This document shows positions 26,610 to 34,950 of a stretch of 64,000 nt of DNA, one piece after another. How positions within the stretch are numbered: position 1 is the stretch's first letter; each line of letters opens with the position of its first letter. The position numbers were made by a program, and so were the translations under genes. The notes beneath the pieces were generated by a model. That model saw nothing but the letters and a program-made list of their open reading frames with translations. It had not been told where the DNA came from and searched no databases. Source of the DNA: Lachnospiraceae bacterium (GTDB lineage: Bacteria > Bacillota > Clostridia > Lachnospirales > Lachnospiraceae); NCBI GenBank assembly GCA_021201665.1, contig JAJQEO010000115.1:28554-92553 (forward strand), in the 5' to 3' direction.

Positions 26610-26750
26610 CGATAATAGCAGCCGGAAAGCTGGATATGAAGTCCGCGGCGGTATAAGGATGAAGTGGGAGATGCGGAATTATACGGGGAACTGCAGCGAT
26701 GACATTTGTATGAAATTTGCTGAGAAGGTTTTGGAAAGGAGCAATATGCT

Positions 26751-27197
26751 ATGAAAGTAATACTACTACAGGATGTAAAATCCCTTGGCAAAAAGGGAGA
26801 AATTGTGGAGGCGAGCGAGAGCTACGCGCGGAACGTGCTTTTCCGGAAGGGACTCGCCAAAGAGGCGACCGGTAAAAACCTGAATGATCTGAAGCTGCAG
26901 AAGGCTAACGCTGAGAAGGTGGCGAAGGAGAACCTCGAGGAGGCAAAGAAGCTGGGCGAGGTGCTGAACGGAAAGGAAATCCGGGTGGCCGTCAAGGCGG
27001 GCGATAAGGGACGCGTGTTCGGCTCGGTTTCCTCGAAAGAGATCGCCGAAGAGGTTCAGAAACAGCTCGGCCATGAGATTGACAAGAAGAAAATCCTGCT
27101 GGATGCGCCGATCAAAACGCTGGGCGTGACGCAGGTGACGGTAAAGCTGCACCCGAAGGTGACGACGGAGATTCTGGTGCATGTTGTTGAGAAATAG
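26751..27197 (+). CDS. rplI: 50S ribosomal protein L9
   Basis: A 148-residue protein: N-terminal domain [20 protein letters not shown], connecting helix, and C-terminal rRNA-binding domain ([40 protein letters not shown]), ending EILVHVVEK before a TAG. It binds 23S rRNA near the L1 stalk. GGAAAGGAG precedes ATG. The 3' end is duplicated beyond the stop (see 27198-27335), which suggests a past C-terminal extension. Confidence 0.97.
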   Translation: MKVILLQDVKSLGKKGEIVEASESYARNVLFRKGLAKEATGKNLNDLKLQKANAEKVAKENLEEAKKLGEVLNGKEIRVAVKAGDKGRVFGSVSSKEIAEEVQKQLGHEIDKKKILLDAPIKTLGVTQVTVKLHPKVTTEILVHVVEK

Positions 27198-27335
27198 AGG
27201 TCAGTCGTTTATATCAACGTGCCTGACATAACCAGCGAGACTCTGGTGCATGTAGTAGAGAAAGAACCGATCGTTTACATCAACGCACCTGACGTAATCA
27301 ACGAGACTCTGGTACATGTAGTGGAGAAACAGTAA
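27198..27335 (+). pseudogene. In-frame duplicated tail of rplI beyond a TAG stop
   Basis: After the TAG, the same frame stays open for 45 codons to TAA at 27333 and contains two further copies of the L9 C-terminus (ETLVHVVEK), spaced by VYINxPDxx. Copies begin at 27168, 27237 and 27303 (66-69 base period). There is no separate start codon with a ribosome binding site. It looks like an expanded tail truncated by a nonsense change. Confidence 0.7.
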
Positions 27336-27396
27336 TACAGGAATATTAAGGAAATACGAATATAAGGAAATACGAATATAAGGAAATAACGATACC

Positions 27397-28725
27397 ATGG
27401 AAGATAATCTTTTAAAACGTGTCATGCCGCATGATACGGAGGCGGAGCAGGCAGTGATCGGCGCGATGCTGATGGACCGGGATGCGGTGACGATCGCGTC
27501 GGAGATCCTGGTTCCGGACGACTTTTATCAGAAGCAGTTCGGCCTGCTTTTCGAAGCAATGGTTGAGTTGCACGGTGAGAATAAGCCGGTCGATCTGGTC
27601 ACGGTGCAAAACCGCCTCCGGGAAAAGGATGTGCCGCCTGAGATCAGCAGTATGGAATATGTGCGTGATATCATGACCTCCATGTGGACTTCGTCGGGCA
27701 TCCGGGCCCACGCGCAGATTGTCGCCGAGAAGGCGCAGCTGCGCCGCCTGATCCGAGTCTGCGAGGATATTGCCGCGGCCTGCTATGCCGGAAAGGATGG
27801 CACCGGGGCGATCATGGAGGATGCGGAAAAGAAGATTTTCCAGGTGCTTCAGCAGAAATCGGGCGAGGATTTCATGCCCATCAAGGAAATTGTGCTCAAC
27901 GCGCTTGACCGGATCGAGGCGGCCAGCCGCTCCAAAGGCAGCGTGACAGGACTTGCGACGGGCTTCATTGATCTCGATTATAAGACTTCAGGATTCCAGC
28001 CGTCGGATCTGCTGCTGATCGCCGCGCGTCCGTCTATGGGAAAGACGGCATTTGTGCTGAACATCGCCGAGTATATGGCCTTCAAAAGCAACCTGACTGT
28101 GGCAATATTCAGCCTCGAGATGTCCCGGGAGCAGCTGGTCAACCGTCTGTTTTCTATGGAATCCCGGGTGGATTCTCAGGCACTGCGTACCGGCAACCTC
28201 AGCGACAATGATTGGACAAGCCTCATAGAAGCCGCCGGAGTCATCGGAAAGTCAAACCTTATCATCGACGATACGCCTGGCATTTCCGTATCCGAGCTGC
28301 GCAGCAAATGCCGCAAATACAAGCTGGAGCACAAGCTGGACATTATCATGATCGACTACCTGCAGCTGATGACCGCCAGCAGGCGCTCCGATTCCAGGCA
28401 GCAGGAAATTTCCGATATTTCGCGCTCCTTAAAGGAAATCGCCAGGGAGCTGCAGGTGCCGGTCGTGGCGCTCTCCCAGCTCTCCCGTGCAGTAGAGCAG
28501 CGCCCGGACCACCGCCCGATGCTTTCCGATCTGCGAGAGTCCGGAGCCATCGAGCAGGACGCCGACGTCGTGATGTTCATCTACCGCGACGATTATTACA
28601 ACCACGACACCCAGAAAAAGGACGTGGCGGAGATCATCATCGCCAAGCAGAGAAACGGCCCCATCGGGACCGTCGAGCTCGCATGGCTGCCGAGGTTCAC
28701 GAAGTTTGCGAATATGAAGAAGTAG
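27397..28725 (+). CDS. dnaB: Replicative DNA helicase DnaB
   Basis: A 442-residue hexameric helicase. The N-terminal primase-interaction domain (MPHDTEAEQAVIGAMLMDRD) is followed by the RecA-like motor: Walker A ARPSMGKTAF (about 210-219), Walker B IIMIDYLQLM, and the arginine-finger region FIYRDDYYN...IIIAKQRNGPIGT. It unwinds DNA at the fork. The start is preceded by a short 15-16 base repeat (ATAAGGAAATACGAA, 27347-27390), which supplies AAGGAAATAACG. The 3' end overlaps the convergent hipA gene by 29 bases. Confidence 0.97.
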   Translation: MEDNLLKRVMPHDTEAEQAVIGAMLMDRDAVTIASEILVPDDFYQKQFGLLFEAMVELHGENKPVDLVTVQNRLREKDVPPEISSMEYVRDIMTSMWTSSGIRAHAQIVAEKAQLRRLIRVCEDIAAACYAGKDGTGAIMEDAEKKIFQVLQQKSGEDFMPIKEIVLNALDRIEAASRSKGSVTGLATGFIDLDYKTSGFQPSDLLLIAARPSMGKTAFVLNIAEYMAFKSNLTVAIFSLEMSREQLVNRLFSMESRVDSQALRTGNLSDNDWTSLIEAAGVIGKSNLIIDDTPGISVSELRSKCRKYKLEHKLDIIMIDYLQLMTASRRSDSRQQEISDISRSLKEIARELQVPVVALSQLSRAVEQRPDHRPMLSDLRESGAIEQDADVVMFIYRDDYYNHDTQKKDVAEIIIAKQRNGPIGTVELAWLPRFTKFANMKK

Positions 28726-30055
28726 AGGGGGATAACCATTTATTCAAATCTGTAGATACGATTTCACGGATCGCTTCGGCGGTCCGTCTGGCTTTTTTGA
28801 GGTCGAGCTTGGCGGCGCGGGCGACGGCGAGGAGATCCTGCAGTCCGGGATTGGCGCCGTTGCCGTCTATGGTTGTGGCATGCTCGCCGCCGATGGAGCT
28901 GCTCCAGGTCAGATCGTAGGCTGGTGCCAGACGCCAGCGGTTTTCTTCCTCATCGTAAAGATAGGAAAAGTTTTTGGAATGGTCGTCGCGGTTGTGCGCG
29001 AAGACGTTGAAGCACATCAGGCGGTAAAGCTGTTCCAGCTGGCTGTAGTCATTTGTCAGCAAAAGTGTCAGGCGCATCAGGATATGGTAATCGAGATTCG
29101 GAATCCGATGCGAGGTTTCCAGCAGGGCACTGGCGGAGATCATGTGAATTCGTCCTGTGACGGCTTCTGCGTTGCCTGCTGTTATTTTACTGCCCACGCT
29201 TTTTGTATTGTCGGTACTTTTTGTATTGTCTGTTCTTTTTTTGCTGTCTTTACTTGTTGCACTACCTGCACTTTTGGTGTTGTCAGTGTTTTTTGCATTT
29301 TCGGATCCTTTTGCAGTGTCCGTGTTTTCCACATTGTCTGTGCCGGATGCTCTGGATGTGCGGTCAAAGCGTCTGACGGCAAAGTAGCCGGAGCATTGTT
29401 TACTGGGCAGCAGGCGTGTCTCGGCCATCTGGATGCCGCATTTTTGGGCACAGAGGGAATATTCGTATTCCTGCAGCCCGATGTCCGGTTTATCGATGGA
29501 GGAGGCAAATTTTACAATCCACTCTGCCCCGTCGATCTGATAATAGACCTTTGGCCGCGCGCCGCCGGAGGAGCCGCCCAACAGGAAAAGCTCATCGAGG
29601 TTTTCGCTTTCCTTTGACTGCAAGATCAGTGTGCATTCATGCGCGAGCTCGTCGAGGGAGCTGCCGGCAATTTCGCTTCCAAAGCTGTTTTCCGGCTGAT
29701 AGGTCAGTGCGCCCATGCCGGATGAGCCGACGATCGCCAGACGGTTCAGAGCGTCGACCGAATCTGGATCCACCCCTTCCTTCCGCAGCATGCGGTCGGT
29801 AAGCAGTCGGCCCCAGCCGTCAGGAAGGCTGTCGGCGAACACTCCGAAGGTACCTTCAAACGGATCATATCCTTTGGGGATAAATACCTCCTTGCGAAGG
29901 GGCAGTGAGAGAGGACTGATGGAAAAACCGTTCTGAATCCACTCAGCGTCATATTCAAAAGCGGTGAGGTGGTTCGCTGTGGACGCGAGCGTCCCGACCT
30001 TTCGCTCTCCCAGAAAGACAGAAAGCACCCTTTTATCTGTATCATCTTGTTTCAT
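28697..30055 (-). CDS. HipA-like serine/threonine kinase toxin with repeat insertion
   Basis: A 452-residue HipA family kinase, longer than usual. The N-terminal subdomain (SVFLGERKVGTL; FGVFADSLPDGWGRLLTDRM) and kinase core are complete: Gly-rich loop GGSSGGARPK (160-169), catalytic HNRDDHSKNFSYL (about 354-366) and the metal-binding LAPAYDLTW (about 376-384). Residues 233-301 are an inserted Asn/Thr/Lys/Ser-rich segment with TDNTKS repeats, between FAVRRFDR and GRIHMISAS. HipA kinases phosphorylate glutamyl- or related tRNA synthetases and induce dormancy. GGAGG precedes the start, which overlaps the hipB gene by 14 bases. The C-terminal tail overlaps dnaB antisense. Confidence 0.9.
   Translation of the reverse strand: MKQDDTDKRVLSVFLGERKVGTLASTANHLTAFEYDAEWIQNGFSISPLSLPLRKEVFIPKGYDPFEGTFGVFADSLPDGWGRLLTDRMLRKEGVDPDSVDALNRLAIVGSSGMGALTYQPENSFGSEIAGSSLDELAHECTLILQSKESENLDELFLLGGSSGGARPKVYYQIDGAEWIVKFASSIDKPDIGLQEYEYSLCAQKCGIQMAETRLLPSKQCSGYFAVRRFDRTSRASGTDNVENTDTAKGSENAKNTDNTKSAGSATSKDSKKRTDNTKSTDNTKSVGSKITAGNAEAVTGRIHMISASALLETSHRIPNLDYHILMRLTLLLTNDYSQLEQLYRLMCFNVFAHNRDDHSKNFSYLYDEEENRWRLAPAYDLTWSSSIGGEHATTIDGNGANPGLQDLLAVARAAKLDLKKARRTAEAIREIVSTDLNKWLSPSTSSYSQTS
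29153..29359 (-). repeat. In-frame low-complexity repeats inside hipA-like gene
   Basis: About 207 bases encode NTDNTK/STDNTKS/KGSENAK-type repeats, with base composition (T-rich on the plus strand, many TTGT and TTTTTG motifs) unlike the rest of the gene. The segment is removable without touching kinase motifs. Confidence 0.75.
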
Positions 30056-30323
30056 TGATGACCTCCTCTATGGACGCATATCCTTTTTTTGCAAACAGTG
30101 CGTCAAAATCATCCTGATATCCCAATGCAAACGCGATTTTGATCAGCGAGGAAAGTGATATTTCGCCGGTGCGCTCAAAACGCTTGATGGAGCCAAGACT
30201 TACATCTGAGTATTTTGCCAGCTGTACCTGTGTGATTTTCTTCTCCTTTCTCCTGCTGCTGACTCGCTTTGCGAGGGACATGCTTATATCCTGGGGGGAC
30301 TTTAAAAAATCAAAATTATTCAT
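30042..30323 (-). CDS. HipB-like helix-turn-helix antitoxin/repressor
   Basis: A 93-residue XRE-family protein with helix-turn-helix ITQVQLAKYSDVSLGSIKRF (about 31-50), followed by ERTGEISLSSLIKIAFALGY. The N-terminal FLKSPQDISMSLAKRV also matches HipB-type relatives, which supports ATG 30323 as the start. It should bind and restrain the downstream HipA kinase and repress the operon. The promoter's -10 box lies so close to the ATG that the mRNA is probably leaderless. An internal ATG at 30281 is an alternative start. Confidence 0.88.
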   Translation of the reverse strand: MNNFDFLKSPQDISMSLAKRVSSRRKEKKITQVQLAKYSDVSLGSIKRFERTGEISLSSLIKIAFALGYQDDFDALFAKKGYASIEEVINETR

Positions 30324-30330
30324 GGCTAAT

Positions 30331-30359
30331 ATTATAACCGAAATAGATTGATCTTACAA
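30331..30359 (-). promoter_or_regulatory. hipBA promoter
   Basis: On the minus strand TTGTAA (30359-30354), 17-base spacer, TATAAT (30336-30331). The start of transcription would be within a few bases of the hipB ATG at 30323. Confidence 0.7.
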
Positions 30360-30385
30360 GAAAAGATTCATATTTTAATCTTTTC
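30360..30385. promoter_or_regulatory. Perfect inverted repeat next to hipBA promoter, candidate operator
   Basis: GAAAAGATT (30360-30368) and AATCTTTTC (30377-30385) form a 9-bp inverted repeat with an 8-base spacer, directly upstream of the -35 box. It is a good candidate site for the HipB-like repressor. Confidence 0.55.
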
Positions 30386-30537
30386 GTATTTCCGGGTTTT
30401 ACTGCTTTATTTACTCAGCAAAACAATAAATCGGTGAAGGGTTCTATTTTTAATTCATCCCTCATATACTTGTTATAGCGAAATGAAATGGTATTCCGAT
30501 TTTTGTTATGGGAATTTTTGACTGCGCAGGGGAACAA

Positions 30538-31536
30538 ATGGAAAAAACTGGTTCAGACAGGAATAGCGGGGCGTATCTGATGATGAGGGAGAATATAAGG
30601 GATATAAGGGAAAATGAAAATGCAGAGCAGGAGTTTTTTACGGTGACGGAGGCGGTGCAGAGAACCGGCGTAGCTTCTCATGTATTGCGGTATTGGGAGG
30701 ATGAGCTGGGGATCTCGATCAGAAGAACTGCCCTGGGGCATCGCATTTACAGTGAGGAGGATCTGGCGCTGTTCCTTCGCGTGAAGGCATTGAAGGAGAA
30801 GGGAATTCAGCTGAAGGCGATCCGGCTGATGCTGGATGAATCAGCGGAGGGTGCGGATAGCTTTCGTCCGGAGCGGTTGTTTGGGAAAATGGAAGGAGCG
30901 CGTCCGGAGCGTTTGTATGGGAAAATGGAAGGAACGCAGCCGGAGAGAGTGTTTGAACAGGTAGAAGATACATGGTCAGATCGTTTGTCTGGACAGACGG
31001 AAGGCATTCAGCCGGAAATAACGGCTGGAACTTCGACTGAGTGCGTGGACGCAGGCATGAATGCGAATATGCTGAATATGCCAGGTGTCCAGAAAGCGAA
31101 TATGTGGGGCAGCCAGGAGGCGAATATGCCAAGCGACCAGGACGCGAATACGCCAGGCGGCCAAAACGCGAATACGCGAGGCGGTCGGGAAGAACGGGAA
31201 ATGGAAGACACGCAGGAAACGGCGGCTGAATTTTCCTCCGGGAGCGAATACGAAGTGATCCCCGCGGCAGAGGCAGATAATTATCTGCGGTTTGAGAGGA
31301 TGCTGCGTGATCTGGTCAGCGAAGCAGTCGGAGAGCAGAATGAAAAGCTGAAGCAGGAGATTGCGGATATTTTCCGCGATGAGATGGAAAACCTGTACAT
31401 ACAGCTTCAGCAGGAAGAGGGGCGTTGGGAGGCGGCCGCCTCCCGGATGAGCCGGACTGGCCGAACCGCTTCTGAAGGACGTGCCAGAATTGGACTGCTT
31501 GAGCGGATCAGGAGACGAATAAACGCTTTTCTGTAG
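30538..31536 (+). CDS. MerR-family DNA-binding protein with repeat-rich middle
   Basis: A 332-residue protein. The N-terminal winged helix (FFTVTEAVQRTGVASHVLRY; WEDELGISIRRTALGHRIYS) and dimerisation helix (FLRVKALKEKGIQLKAIRLM) are MerR-like. The middle (about residues 105-235) is made of tandem repeats: 12-residue units such as RPERLFGKMEGA and 8-residue units such as ANMPSDQD. A C-terminal coiled coil follows (LVSEAVGEQNEKLKQEIADI) and a basic tail. I chose ATG 30538 (AGGGGAACAA upstream); 30508 is possible. No metal or drug ligand cysteines are seen. The target genes are unknown. Confidence 0.8.
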   Translation: MEKTGSDRNSGAYLMMRENIRDIRENENAEQEFFTVTEAVQRTGVASHVLRYWEDELGISIRRTALGHRIYSEEDLALFLRVKALKEKGIQLKAIRLMLDESAEGADSFRPERLFGKMEGARPERLYGKMEGTQPERVFEQVEDTWSDRLSGQTEGIQPEITAGTSTECVDAGMNANMLNMPGVQKANMWGSQEANMPSDQDANTPGGQNANTRGGREEREMEDTQETAAEFSSGSEYEVIPAAEADNYLRFERMLRDLVSEAVGEQNEKLKQEIADIFRDEMENLYIQLQQEEGRWEAAASRMSRTGRTASEGRARIGLLERIRRRINAFL

Positions 31537-31552
31537 GGGAAACCAGCTTGTT

Positions 31553-31685
31553 GCGCGGCTTTCATTGTATGTTCGTACTCGCGCAGCGAGTATGGACGCA
31601 GGCAATGTTCCGATTTTCGAAGAAAATCGAGAACGGCACCGCGCCAATCGCGAAGCGATTTTCAGATGCGCGGCTTTCATTGTAT
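31553..31685. repeat. Dispersed hairpin repeat (family R2), inverted copy, flanked by direct repeats
   Basis: GCGCGGCTTTCATTGTAT occurs at 31553-31570 and again at 31668-31685. Between them are ACTCGCGCAGCGAGT, CGATTTTCGAAGAAAATCG and AATCGCGAAGCGATT stems. The element is the inverse of 5190-5300. It separates convergent genes. Confidence 0.75.
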
Positions 31686-32425
31686 TATAGTTTTGCAATG
31701 CGGCTGCACCGCGCGTCCGGGACATAAGCAAGCGTTCCTGCGAGCAGAGCCTCCACCGCGCTATCTGCGTCGCCGGTCACGCCGCCATACAGCCGGATAC
31801 CGGATGAGGCGAGCGCGGTCTGTGCGCCGCATCCGATCCCGCCGCAGATCAGGATGTCTGTCTGCAGAGCATTCAGGACTTCTACCAGTGCGCCGTGTCC
31901 CTGGCCGTTGGTGCTGACGACTTCGGAGGCTGCGATTTTTCCACCCTCTGTGTCATAGATTTTAAACTGTGCGGCACGGCCGAAGTGCTGGAAAATCTGT
32001 CCGTTTTCGCAGGGGACGGCAATTCTCGTGATGGCGCTGTCCTTCGGCCTTTGAAAGGCCTGGTAAAGCTCCTGTTTGAAGCATTCACTGATACCGCAAT
32101 AACGGTTCTGCCCATTGCAGATCAGGTATTCGCCGCCCTCAATTTTGATAGGGCGGCCGTCTACCAGCGCGGTTGCCAGCTTTTTACGGGCGGAATCGTA
32201 GATTTTCTGCACCGTGGTCCGTGCGACCTGCATTCGCTTGCAGCATTGCTCCTGTGTGAGATCCTCCTTGTCGATCAGGCGAATCGTTTCATACTCATCT
32301 ACAGTCAGGACAATGGTCTCTTTTACCTCTTTTTTATCCTTGCTATGATCTTCGCTCCCTGCCGGAATAAATTCCAGCGTCTGGGGAAGGCGGCAGACGG
32401 TTCTGCATTTGATTGGTCTTGACAT
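31685..32425 (-). CDS. DUF134 DNA-binding domain fused to NifX/NifB-type FeMo-cofactor-binding domain
   Basis: A 246-residue protein. The N-terminal half is DUF134 (MSRPIKCRTVCRLPQTLEFI; VDEYETIRLIDKEDLTQEQC; helix-turn-helix near KRMQVARTTVQKIYDSARKK). The C-terminal half (about 130-240) is a dinitrogenase iron-molybdenum cofactor biosynthesis-like domain (RIAVPCENGQIFQHFGRAAQ; ILICGGIGCGAQTAL). Such fusions are common in anaerobes without nitrogenase and are thought to act in metal-cluster or sulfur sensing; the function is unproven. The gene is divergent from cysK. AGAGAGGG precedes ATG. Confidence 0.88.
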   Translation of the reverse strand: MSRPIKCRTVCRLPQTLEFIPAGSEDHSKDKKEVKETIVLTVDEYETIRLIDKEDLTQEQCCKRMQVARTTVQKIYDSARKKLATALVDGRPIKIEGGEYLICNGQNRYCGISECFKQELYQAFQRPKDSAITRIAVPCENGQIFQHFGRAAQFKIYDTEGGKIAASEVVSTNGQGHGALVEVLNALQTDILICGGIGCGAQTALASSGIRLYGGVTGDADSAVEALLAGTLAYVPDARCSRIAKL

Positions 32426-32483
32426 TTTGTACCCTCTCTTTTCGTATCAGAGCATTTGCATGAAAAGCGCCTGCGGCGACGCC

Positions 32484-32627
32484 GGACGCCGGTGAAACCG
32501 GACACCAGTGACACCGGATGTCACCGGCACCGGATGCCAGTGATACTAGATGCCGACGGCACCGGATGTCAGCGACACCGGATGCCAGCGGCGCCGGACG
32601 CCAGTGACACTAGATGCCGACGGCACC
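32484..32627 (+). repeat. 16-bp tandem repeat, nine copies
   Basis: Nine consecutive 16-base units of pattern GGA(T/C)GCCAGTGACACC, with variants starting AGATGCC. The array is GC-rich and self-complementary in part (CCGG...CCGG). A plus-strand frame crosses it but encodes a different peptide in each register because 16 is not a multiple of three. No gene is supported. Confidence 0.88.
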
Positions 32628-32706
32628 GATTTGGTACTGTTCGAAGTAAAGCGCAAAGTGCATGTGTGAGCATCTGGGGGCAGGTGTGCGCATCTGGCCT
32701 GAGATT

Positions 32707-32732
32707 TTGAAAGAATGTGGCCGCAATCCCAT
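32707..32732 (+). repeat. 26-bp exact intergenic repeat (family R6)
   Basis: The 26 bases beginning TTGAAAGAATGTGGCCGCAA are identical at 50365-50390, and a diverged copy lies at 44357-44382. Between 32628 and 32950 I see no other feature. Confidence 0.8.
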
Positions 32733-32923
32733 CAGCTTTAGCCAATAGGCAGTTCACCACCACGAGCTTCAAATTTGGGAGTATCATACTACCGGCGCAG
32801 GAAGATGTCAAGAACAGTTACTGGCATATGCCATCAAAACCGTAGATTTTTTGACCAGGCTTCGGGAGAACGTTACTATTCACAGCAGTTTTTTCCTCAA
32901 TGCAAGATTGATGCCTGGGAGAT

Positions 32924-33001
32924 TTCAAAAACCCATAAAAAGCCCATAATCTCAAAAACCCATAAAAAGCGGTTGACAAAATGCCATTCTTGATGTAATC
33001 T
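32924..33001 (+). promoter_or_regulatory. cysK promoter with upstream direct repeats
   Basis: TTGACA (32973-32978), 17-base spacer, TAATCT (32996-33001). Just upstream, TCAAAAACCCATAAAAAGC is repeated twice (about 32924-32942 and 32952-32970), the second abutting the -35 box. The direct repeats may be operator sites. Confidence 0.6.
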
Positions 33002-33045
33002 CATCATATACCAAGAAAACCTATATATTAAGTGGGGATTAGAAA

Positions 33046-33981
33046 ATGAGCAGAATATATGAAAACATTACAGATTTAATTGGTGGGACACCGCTTTTGA
33101 AACTGGCGCGCTTCGCGCAGAAAAATGATCTGGAGGCGACTCTGCTTGCGAAGCTGGAGTATCTGAATCCTGCCGGAAGCGTGAAGGACCGGATTGCCAG
33201 ATCCATGATTGAGGATGCCGAGGAAAAAGGGCTGCTCCGGGAGGGAAGCACGATTATTGAGCCGACGTCAGGAAATACCGGGATCGGGCTGGCTGCGATT
33301 GCGGCGGCGAAGGGATACCGGGTGATTCTTACCATGCCCGAGACGATGAGTGTTGAGCGCAGAAATATTCTGAAGGCATACGGAGCAGAGGTCGTGCTGA
33401 CAGACGGCCTGCAGGGGATGAAGGGCGCGATCGCCAAAGCGGAGCAGCTTGCGCAGGAGATCGAAGGCAGTTTCGTTCCCGCCCAGTTTGACAATCCGGC
33501 TAATCCTGAGGAACACCGCAGGTCGACAGGCCCGGAGATCTGGAATGACACAGACGGACAGATTGATTTCTTCATCGCCGGCGTCGGTACCGGAGGTACG
33601 ATTACCGGGGCGGGTGAATATTTAAAAGCACAGAAACCGGACATACAGCTTATCGCTGTGGAGCCGGCGTCCTCGCCGGTACTCTCAGAGGGCAGGGCGG
33701 GCGCACACAAGATTCAGGGAATCGGCGCCGGATTTGTGCCGAAAACGTTGAATACAGAGATTTACGATGAAGTGATTCCGGTCGAAAATAATGACGCATT
33801 TGAAACATCAAAGCTGCTGGGAAAAACAGAGGGCATTTTGACTGGAATTTCTTCCGGGGCAGCCCTGTATGCGGCAATTCAGGTCGCGAAGCGCCCTGAA
33901 AATAAGGGAAAGACGATCGTCGTGCTCCTTCCGGACAGCGGCGACCGCTATTATTCGACGCCCTTATATACAGGGAAGTAG
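33046..33981 (+). CDS. cysK: Cysteine synthase (O-acetylserine sulfhydrylase)
   Basis: A 311-residue PLP enzyme. The PLP lysine is Lys47 in [11 protein letters not shown]. The substrate loop [11 protein letters not shown], the [14 protein letters not shown] glycine loop and the [11 protein letters not shown]-terminus are all typical. It makes cysteine from O-acetylserine and sulfide. AGTGGGG precedes ATG, and a near-consensus promoter lies about 50 bases upstream. The divergent DUF134/NifX-like protein may be related by regulation. The large sulfur gene group begins about 3 kb downstream. Confidence 0.96.
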   Translation: MSRIYENITDLIGGTPLLKLARFAQKNDLEATLLAKLEYLNPAGSVKDRIARSMIEDAEEKGLLREGSTIIEPTSGNTGIGLAAIAAAKGYRVILTMPETMSVERRNILKAYGAEVVLTDGLQGMKGAIAKAEQLAQEIEGSFVPAQFDNPANPEEHRRSTGPEIWNDTDGQIDFFIAGVGTGGTITGAGEYLKAQKPDIQLIAVEPASSPVLSEGRAGAHKIQGIGAGFVPKTLNTEIYDEVIPVENNDAFETSKLLGKTEGILTGISSGAALYAAIQVAKRPENKGKTIVVLLPDSGDRYYSTPLYTGK

Positions 33982-34050
33982 ATTTACGCGAGCGACAAAG
34001 CAGAAAGATAAGCAATAAAAGCAGATAGTTTCCATGGAAGGCGGGTCGGT

Positions 34051-34821
34051 ATGTGCGAGTTGTTTGGGAGTTGTTCTGAAAGCCAACTGGTGCTGAATGA
34101 ATATTTAAAAAAATTCTACAGCCACAGCGACTGTCATCCAAATGGCTGGGGGCTGGCTCTGCTGGACGGTAATGAGGCTCTTATTGAGAAGGAACCGCTG
34201 CGGGCTGATAAAAGCCACTACCTTCGGGAACGTCTGTCCGTACCGGTGCAGGGACGGATCGCGCTGGCGCATATCCGCTATGCGACGATTGGAAATGTTG
34301 AGTATCGTAATTGCCATCCGTTTACAGGGAAGGACTATTCGGGCAGGCGCTGGACGCTGATTCACAATGGCACAATTTTTGAATATGAACCGCTGAATGG
34401 AATGGCGGCCAGGCAGTCTGGGGACACGGACAGTGAGCGGATACTTTTGCATTTTCTGGAGCAGATGGACCGGGAGATATGCAGCAGAGGGGAGCCGGGT
34501 GCGGCCACACGCTTCCGGCTGCTGGACGATATTGTCTGCCAAATGGCCTCCGGTAATAAGCTGAACCTGATTTTTTCAGATGGCGAGTATGAGTATGTTC
34601 ATACAAATTATGCGAATTCGCTGTATCAGCTGTCTGGGGAAGGGCAGGTACTTTTTTCCACGCAGCCGCTCGGACCAGGCGGATGGGAACCGGTTCCCAT
34701 GACAACACTTCTGGCCTATAAGGATGGGCGTCTTGCTTTCAAGGGAACGAACCATGGAGAAACCTACCTGGATAATGAAGAGAATATGAAGTATATTTAT
34801 CAGATTTTCGCGGAGTTGTGA
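34051..34821 (+). CDS. Class II glutamine amidotransferase (YafJ-like)
   Basis: A 256-residue protein starting MCELFGS, with Cys2 as the predicted N-terminal nucleophile after removal of Met. The motifs NGWGLALL, ALAHIRYATIG, NCHPF and LIHNGTIF are those of the GATase_4 family (Ntn hydrolase fold). It lacks any synthetase domain, so it may use glutamine or gamma-glutamyl compounds; in some actinobacteria a relative (EgtC) hydrolyses gamma-glutamyl intermediates. The true substrate is unknown. GAAGGCGGG precedes ATG. The frame ends before a repeat-rich gap. Confidence 0.85.
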   Translation: MCELFGSCSESQLVLNEYLKKFYSHSDCHPNGWGLALLDGNEALIEKEPLRADKSHYLRERLSVPVQGRIALAHIRYATIGNVEYRNCHPFTGKDYSGRRWTLIHNGTIFEYEPLNGMAARQSGDTDSERILLHFLEQMDREICSRGEPGAATRFRLLDDIVCQMASGNKLNLIFSDGEYEYVHTNYANSLYQLSGEGQVLFSTQPLGPGGWEPVPMTTLLAYKDGRLAFKGTNHGETYLDNEENMKYIYQIFAEL

Positions 34822-34919
34822 TCTGGGATGTAGCCTGGTAAAGATGGGAAGTGTAATTATTCGGAACAGCAGGCCACAGCTCCACGCTTTTCTTTTCAAT
34901 GCTGTTCTGAATGATTACT

Positions 34920-34948
34920 CGTAACTGTTCAGTACCTTCACAGTTACG
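34920..34948. repeat. Dispersed repeat R3, inverted copy forming a hairpin
   Basis: CGTAACTGT (34920-34928) pairs with ACAGTTACG (34940-34948). Read on the minus strand it is CGTAACTGTGAAGGTACTGA followed by ACAGTTACG, the R3 unit. Confidence 0.75.
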
Positions 34949-34950
34949 AA

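Noticed and set aside
27195..27197. TAG as a pyrrolysine codon in rplI
   Set aside because: There is no pyl gene or insertion context in the window; a simple nonsense change within a repeat tail is the simpler reading.
28212..28919. A 235-codon plus-strand frame overlapping dnaB
   Set aside because: It is an out-of-frame shadow of dnaB with a low-complexity Arg/His-rich translation.
32456..32710. An 84-codon frame across the 16-bp array
   Set aside because: It is produced by the repeat, lacks a ribosome binding site, and the 16-bp unit shifts frame in every copy.
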